Positions 4,562 through 7,197 of a stretch of 7,197 nucleotides of DNA are shown one piece after another. Numbering within the stretch: the first letter of the stretch is position 1; every line of letters begins with the position of its first letter. The position numbers and the translations under genes were made by a program. A model generated the notes under the pieces. That model was not told where the DNA came from, ran no database searches, and was given only the letters and a program-made list of their open reading frames with translations. Source of the DNA: Terriglobia bacterium (GTDB lineage: Bacteria > Acidobacteriota > Terriglobia > UBA7540); contig JASIKV010000509.1 of assembly GCA_030049455.1 (NCBI GenBank), positions 1 to 7,197 of the forward strand, in the 5' to 3' direction.

Positions 4562-6658
4562 TCAACTGTTGATACTGGTCATTGTGCCGCTGAGCGAGAG
4601 CATGGCGCCGGCAGTCACCGACATCGTCGCACCCGCACTAATCGTGACGGACACCCCCCCCGTGATGGTCATACCCACCCCCGCACTGATCGTGCAGCTC
4701 ATCTGCGCACTTATCGTAACCTGCGTCGCTGTGATGGTTATACCACTGGGAGACAGGGCAATACTGCTCTCCCCGCAGGTGAAGGTGATCGATTGCGCGG
4801 CCGTAACCGAGATCGTACCCGCGGAGGCACTAATGGTTAGATTTCCCTGGGAGATTTTCAGCGTGTCGTTGCCCGCGCTGATCGTAACCGTGCGATTACC
4901 TTGCGAGATGGTGTGCGCATCGTTGCCCTGGTCAATCTTGACGACCCGATTGCCGGATTGAACTTCCAGCGTTTCGTTGCCATAAACAGTGTGCGTGCGG
5001 GTGCCATTGCTTATCGTGACAGTTTCGTTGCCTTTGGAAACGGTCTCCGTCCGGTTCTGAGTGATATTGATGATCTGGTCGTTTTTGACATCAATCTCCT
5101 GGTCGTTTTTGGCTGTGAGCTTCATGTCTTTCTCGGCGCCCAACCAAAGTATTTCGCTACCCTTGGTGTCGTCATACTGGAAAACGTTGAAGTTATCAGC
5201 GGCTCCGTCTTTTGTCGATCGCGAGATGATACCGGAGTAATTCATATTGGCTGGCAATGTATCATGAGGCATCTGGTCGGCATTGTAGAGCCGCCCGGTA
5301 ATCAGAGGTTGGTCAGGATCACCTTCCAGAAAATCCACAATGACTTCCTGGCCTACTCGAGGTGTGAAGACAGCGCCCCAGCCTTTCCCCGCAAAAAGGT
5401 GCGAAACGCGGATCCAACACGAGCTGCTTGCATTTTTTTGCCCTTTCCGATCCCAGAAAAACTGTACTTTGATGCGGCCATAATTATCGACGCAAATCTC
5501 ATCGCCCTGATTGCCCACCACAACCGCAGTTTGGGGTCCATAAACGACAGGGCGAGGCGTCACGCGTAAGGGGCGATACGAAACCGACGCCGGGATGCAT
5601 CGGAAAGCGTTGGAATATCGATCGCCAACCCGGCCCCCTCCCGAGCTATAGGTATCGGTGCTGGCGTTATGTTCGATGTCCGTCAGGAGATAGGCGATGT
5701 TTGCATCATTGCGATAATAATTTTTCAGAGTGAATTTGTAGCCCGATACCATGCTTCGCGCATTGCTGCTTCCTCGAGACACGTTATAGAGAGACTCCTC
5801 TTCCTCCATACGGGTTTTCACCAGAGTCGCCCCATCGTTCTTGGTGGTGTACTTTCCGGGATAGTCAAAGGTCTCCAATCCCGAATTTCCGCCAACGGTA
5901 TCGATGGTAGAAACGGTGGCCAAAAGATTGGTGGATGGCGTTTCAAAATTATAATCCGTGAGCGTATATTTTCCGGTGCGCATTTCGCGCTCCGATCGCC
6001 ACCCGGTAATCACGTCGTAATCCGCGTTCGCGACATTATCGACCTCAACTTGAAATTCGCTCTGCACCGGGCAATCCGGGATGTTGGCGGAAGGGTCAGC
6101 AAGCACCAGAGTGTGTTTGCCCTGCTCATGCTGGAAGTAGTAGAAGATGCCGTACTCTTCCATCAGCCGGGAAACAAAGTTGAAGCTCGACTCGCGGTAT
6201 TGAACGCAGTAATCCAGGCTATCGTAGGTGCCCCCCGTTTTGTCGATGTGATCTTTATAACCGAGATCATTAAAGACCTTGGAAATGATGTCGGGAACCT
6301 TCATGCTCTGGAAGATCTGGCAATCGGCATTGCGCGTCAGAAACCAAAGCCAGGGGACCATTTCGGCATAGTACGACGTAAAGGTCTGGCCTGAGCCGCC
6401 TTGTCCAAAGCGGCTGATGACTCCGCAGAGGTAGCGTGGCGTGCCCGCGGCCGGATTCAGCGTAATGGTCACGGTTTGTCCGATGATCTTGGTGAAGTCA
6501 ATATTGGAATCTTCGGAGAGAAGGTTCAAATCAAAGTGAAAGAGGCGCGAAATTCCTTCTGAACCCTTGAAGCCCTGCAGAAGGAGCTTGTCAGTCCCCA
6601 ATGGAGTGTCAATCGAGAATAAAGCTGAGGTTCCCTGGGTATAACTGCTCGCGGCCAT
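4562..6658 (-). CDS. vgrG: Type VI secretion spike protein VgrG (TssI)
   Basis: This 698-residue protein is complete. VgrG trimers form the spike on the Hcp tube, puncture the target cell and carry tip proteins and effectors. Residues about 15-360 are the Gp27-like (GPD) ring, with the conserved V-Q-Y-R-E-S-S-F-N-F-V-S-R-L-M-E-E-Y-G-I-F-Y-Y-F-x-H block at 152-177. Residues about 375-460 are the Gp5-like OB-fold (D-x-Y-G-R-I-K-V-Q-F-F-W-D-R, W-I-R-V-S, G-W-G, F-T-P-R-V-G-Q-E-V-I-V-D-F-L-E-G-D-P-D-Q-P). Residues about 505-694 are a repetitive beta-helix needle. The chain stops four residues after the last repeat, so no effector domain is fused: this is a structural VgrG. The ATG is preceded by GGGAGG nine bases upstream. 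It follows clpV by 50 bp and precedes the DUF6931-like gene. Confidence 0.97.
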   Translation of the reverse strand: MAASSYTQGTSALFSIDTPLGTDKLLLQGFKGSEGISRLFHFDLNLLSEDSNIDFTKIIGQTVTITLNPAAGTPRYLCGVISRFGQGGSGQTFTSYYAEMVPWLWFLTRNADCQIFQSMKVPDIISKVFNDLGYKDHIDKTGGTYDSLDYCVQYRESSFNFVSRLMEEYGIFYYFQHEQGKHTLVLADPSANIPDCPVQSEFQVEVDNVANADYDVITGWRSEREMRTGKYTLTDYNFETPSTNLLATVSTIDTVGGNSGLETFDYPGKYTTKNDGATLVKTRMEEEESLYNVSRGSSNARSMVSGYKFTLKNYYRNDANIAYLLTDIEHNASTDTYSSGGGRVGDRYSNAFRCIPASVSYRPLRVTPRPVVYGPQTAVVVGNQGDEICVDNYGRIKVQFFWDRKGQKNASSSCWIRVSHLFAGKGWGAVFTPRVGQEVIVDFLEGDPDQPLITGRLYNADQMPHDTLPANMNYSGIISRSTKDGAADNFNVFQYDDTKGSEILWLGAEKDMKLTAKNDQEIDVKNDQIINITQNRTETVSKGNETVTISNGTRTHTVYGNETLEVQSGNRVVKIDQGNDAHTISQGNRTVTISAGNDTLKISQGNLTISASAGTISVTAAQSITFTCGESSIALSPSGITITATQVTISAQMSCTISAGVGMTITGGVSVTISAGATMSVTAGAMLSLSGTMTSINS
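4577..4792 (-). repeat. Eight-residue repeats at the VgrG needle tip
   Basis: Residues 623-694 are nine consecutive eight-residue units such as G-I-T-I-T-A-T-Q, V-T-I-S-A-Q-M-S, M-T-I-T-G-G-V-S and M-S-V-T-A-G-A-M. Eight-residue periodicity is the classic signature of the Gp5/VgrG triangular beta-helix. The units are rich in Ser, Thr, Ala and Gly and almost uncharged. Confidence 0.85.
4820..5032 (-). repeat. Nine-residue Gly-Asn repeats in the VgrG needle
   Basis: Residues 543-613 of VgrG are eight units beginning with Gly-Asn (one has Gly-Thr), at 543, 552, 560, 569, 578, 587, 596 and 605. The period is nine, with a single eight-residue unit. The typical unit is G-N-x-T-V-x-I-S-x. The alternating hydrophobic/polar pattern fits a trimeric beta-helix. 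Confidence 0.85.
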
Positions 6659-6667
6659 ACGCTGATT

Positions 6668-6673
6668 CCTCCC
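6668..6673 (-). promoter_or_regulatory. Ribosome binding site of vgrG
   Basis: GGGAGG on the minus strand, nine bases before the ATG at 6658, inside the 50-bp gap after clpV. No promoter or terminator is evident in that gap, so clpV and vgrG are probably co-transcribed. Confidence 0.7.
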
Positions 6674-6708
6674 GGTTCTGTTTTAAACTGACGAATACCG
6701 GCAACCCT

Positions 6709-7197
6709 TTAATGGTACACGAATTGCCCTTCGGCTCCGACTCCGACGTGGAAGCTGGTCGCCTTTTCACCTTGAGCCATCCTCCCCAACAGTTCACGGG
6801 AAATATCGGGCAGCAGCGTGTTGGTCAGAATGTTGTCGACGTTGCGCGCGCCGCTTTCGACCTCCGTACAGCGGCTGGCCACCGTCTCAACCAGGGCCGG
6901 TTCGTAAGTCAGCTTGATTTTGTGATTCTCCTCAATGCGTTTCCGAATTCTCCCCAACTTCAATTCAATGATTTGCTTGAGAGAATCCGCACCGATCGGG
7001 AAATAGGGGATGAGCACCATACGCCCCAGGAAAGCCGGCTTGAAGATCTTGTTCAACTCGGGCCGCATCGCCTTGATGATTCCTTCCGCCGAGGGCATGG
7101 TGTCCTTGTCCGCGCACAGTTTCATCATCTGATCCGTGCAGGCGTTGGTGGTGAGGATGATGATGGTGTTCTTGAAATCGATTTCACGGCCCTCGCC
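6709..7197 (-). CDS. clpV: T6SS ATPase ClpV (TssH), C-terminal part only
   Basis: The last 162 residues of a Clp/HSP100 AAA+ ATPase are present; the rest lies beyond the right edge. ClpV unfolds contracted TssB-TssC sheaths so they can be reused. The visible part is the end of the second AAA+ domain. It shows the strand N-T-I-I-I-L-T-T-N (10-18, sensor-1 Asn18), F-L-G-R-M with the candidate arginine finger Arg59, and I-P-Y-F-P (63-67). It also shows R-C-x-E-V-E-S-G-A-R-N-V-D-N-I-L with the sensor-2 G-A-R at 116-118, then L-L-P-D-I-S. The C-rich R-C-T-E-x-E-S-G-A-R form and the T-T-N sensor suit ClpV better than the housekeeping ClpB, and the adjacent vgrG agrees. The N-terminal and first ATPase domains cannot be judged here. 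Confidence 0.93.
   Translation of the reverse strand, partial: GEGREIDFKNTIIILTTNACTDQMMKLCADKDTMPSAEGIIKAMRPELNKIFKPAFLGRMVLIPYFPIGADSLKQIIELKLGRIRKRIEENHKIKLTYEPALVETVASRCTEVESGARNVDNILTNTLLPDISRELLGRMAQGEKATSFHVGVGAEGQFVYH

Noticed and set aside
4527..4961. Plus-strand frame rich in Val, Ile, Ala and Pro that looks membrane-like
   Set aside because: It is antisense to the VgrG needle repeats. Its hydrophobicity follows from the complement of Thr/Ser/Ile codons.
4901..6394. Long plus-strand frames (222 and 241 codons) antisense to vgrG
   Set aside because: VgrG is unambiguous on the minus strand across the whole segment, and the antisense frames show no domain.

Overview
The window (about 7.2 kb, moderately GC-rich) carries part of a type VI secretion (T6SS) or related contractile-injection locus, probably from an acidobacterium. 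The phylum call is an inference. It rests on the secreted protein with degenerate RGI/RGV-type repeats at the left edge, on the DUF6931- and DUF4280-type accessory genes, and on overall codon style. No rRNA or other phylogenetic marker is present.

Right part (minus strand, read right to left): the C-terminal 162 residues of a ClpV/TssH sheath-disassembly ATPase are followed after 50 bp by a complete 698-residue VgrG/TssI spike protein. After a further 100 bp comes a DUF6931-like accessory protein. This looks like one transcription unit for building and recycling the spike. Leftward lies a remnant of a phytanoyl-CoA-dioxygenase-type gene that keeps only the C-terminal third of the family. It converges with an unrecognised 269-residue plus-strand gene.

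Left part: a 128-residue cysteine-rich DUF4280 (PAAR-like) protein on the minus strand has a perfect Shine-Dalgarno. Just downstream lies a decayed C-terminal fragment of a second DUF4280 gene. Convergent to both is a small plus-strand gene for a free-standing Gp5/VgrG OB-fold domain. Divergent from that is a gene running off the left edge. It encodes an exported protein with three exact-period 58-residue repeats, a Ser-Ala-Pro linker and a TPR.

Working model: ClpV and VgrG are the canonical recycling and spike components. DUF4280 is a likely spike tip, and the small OB-fold protein could be an alternative hub or adaptor that supports a tip. DUF6931 is a probable accessory factor of unknown function. 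The dioxygenase remnant and the DUF4280 remnant show that the stretch from about 1.5 to 3.9 kb has undergone duplication, deletion and gene decay. No tRNA, rRNA, CRISPR, insertion sequence or convincing terminator was seen.
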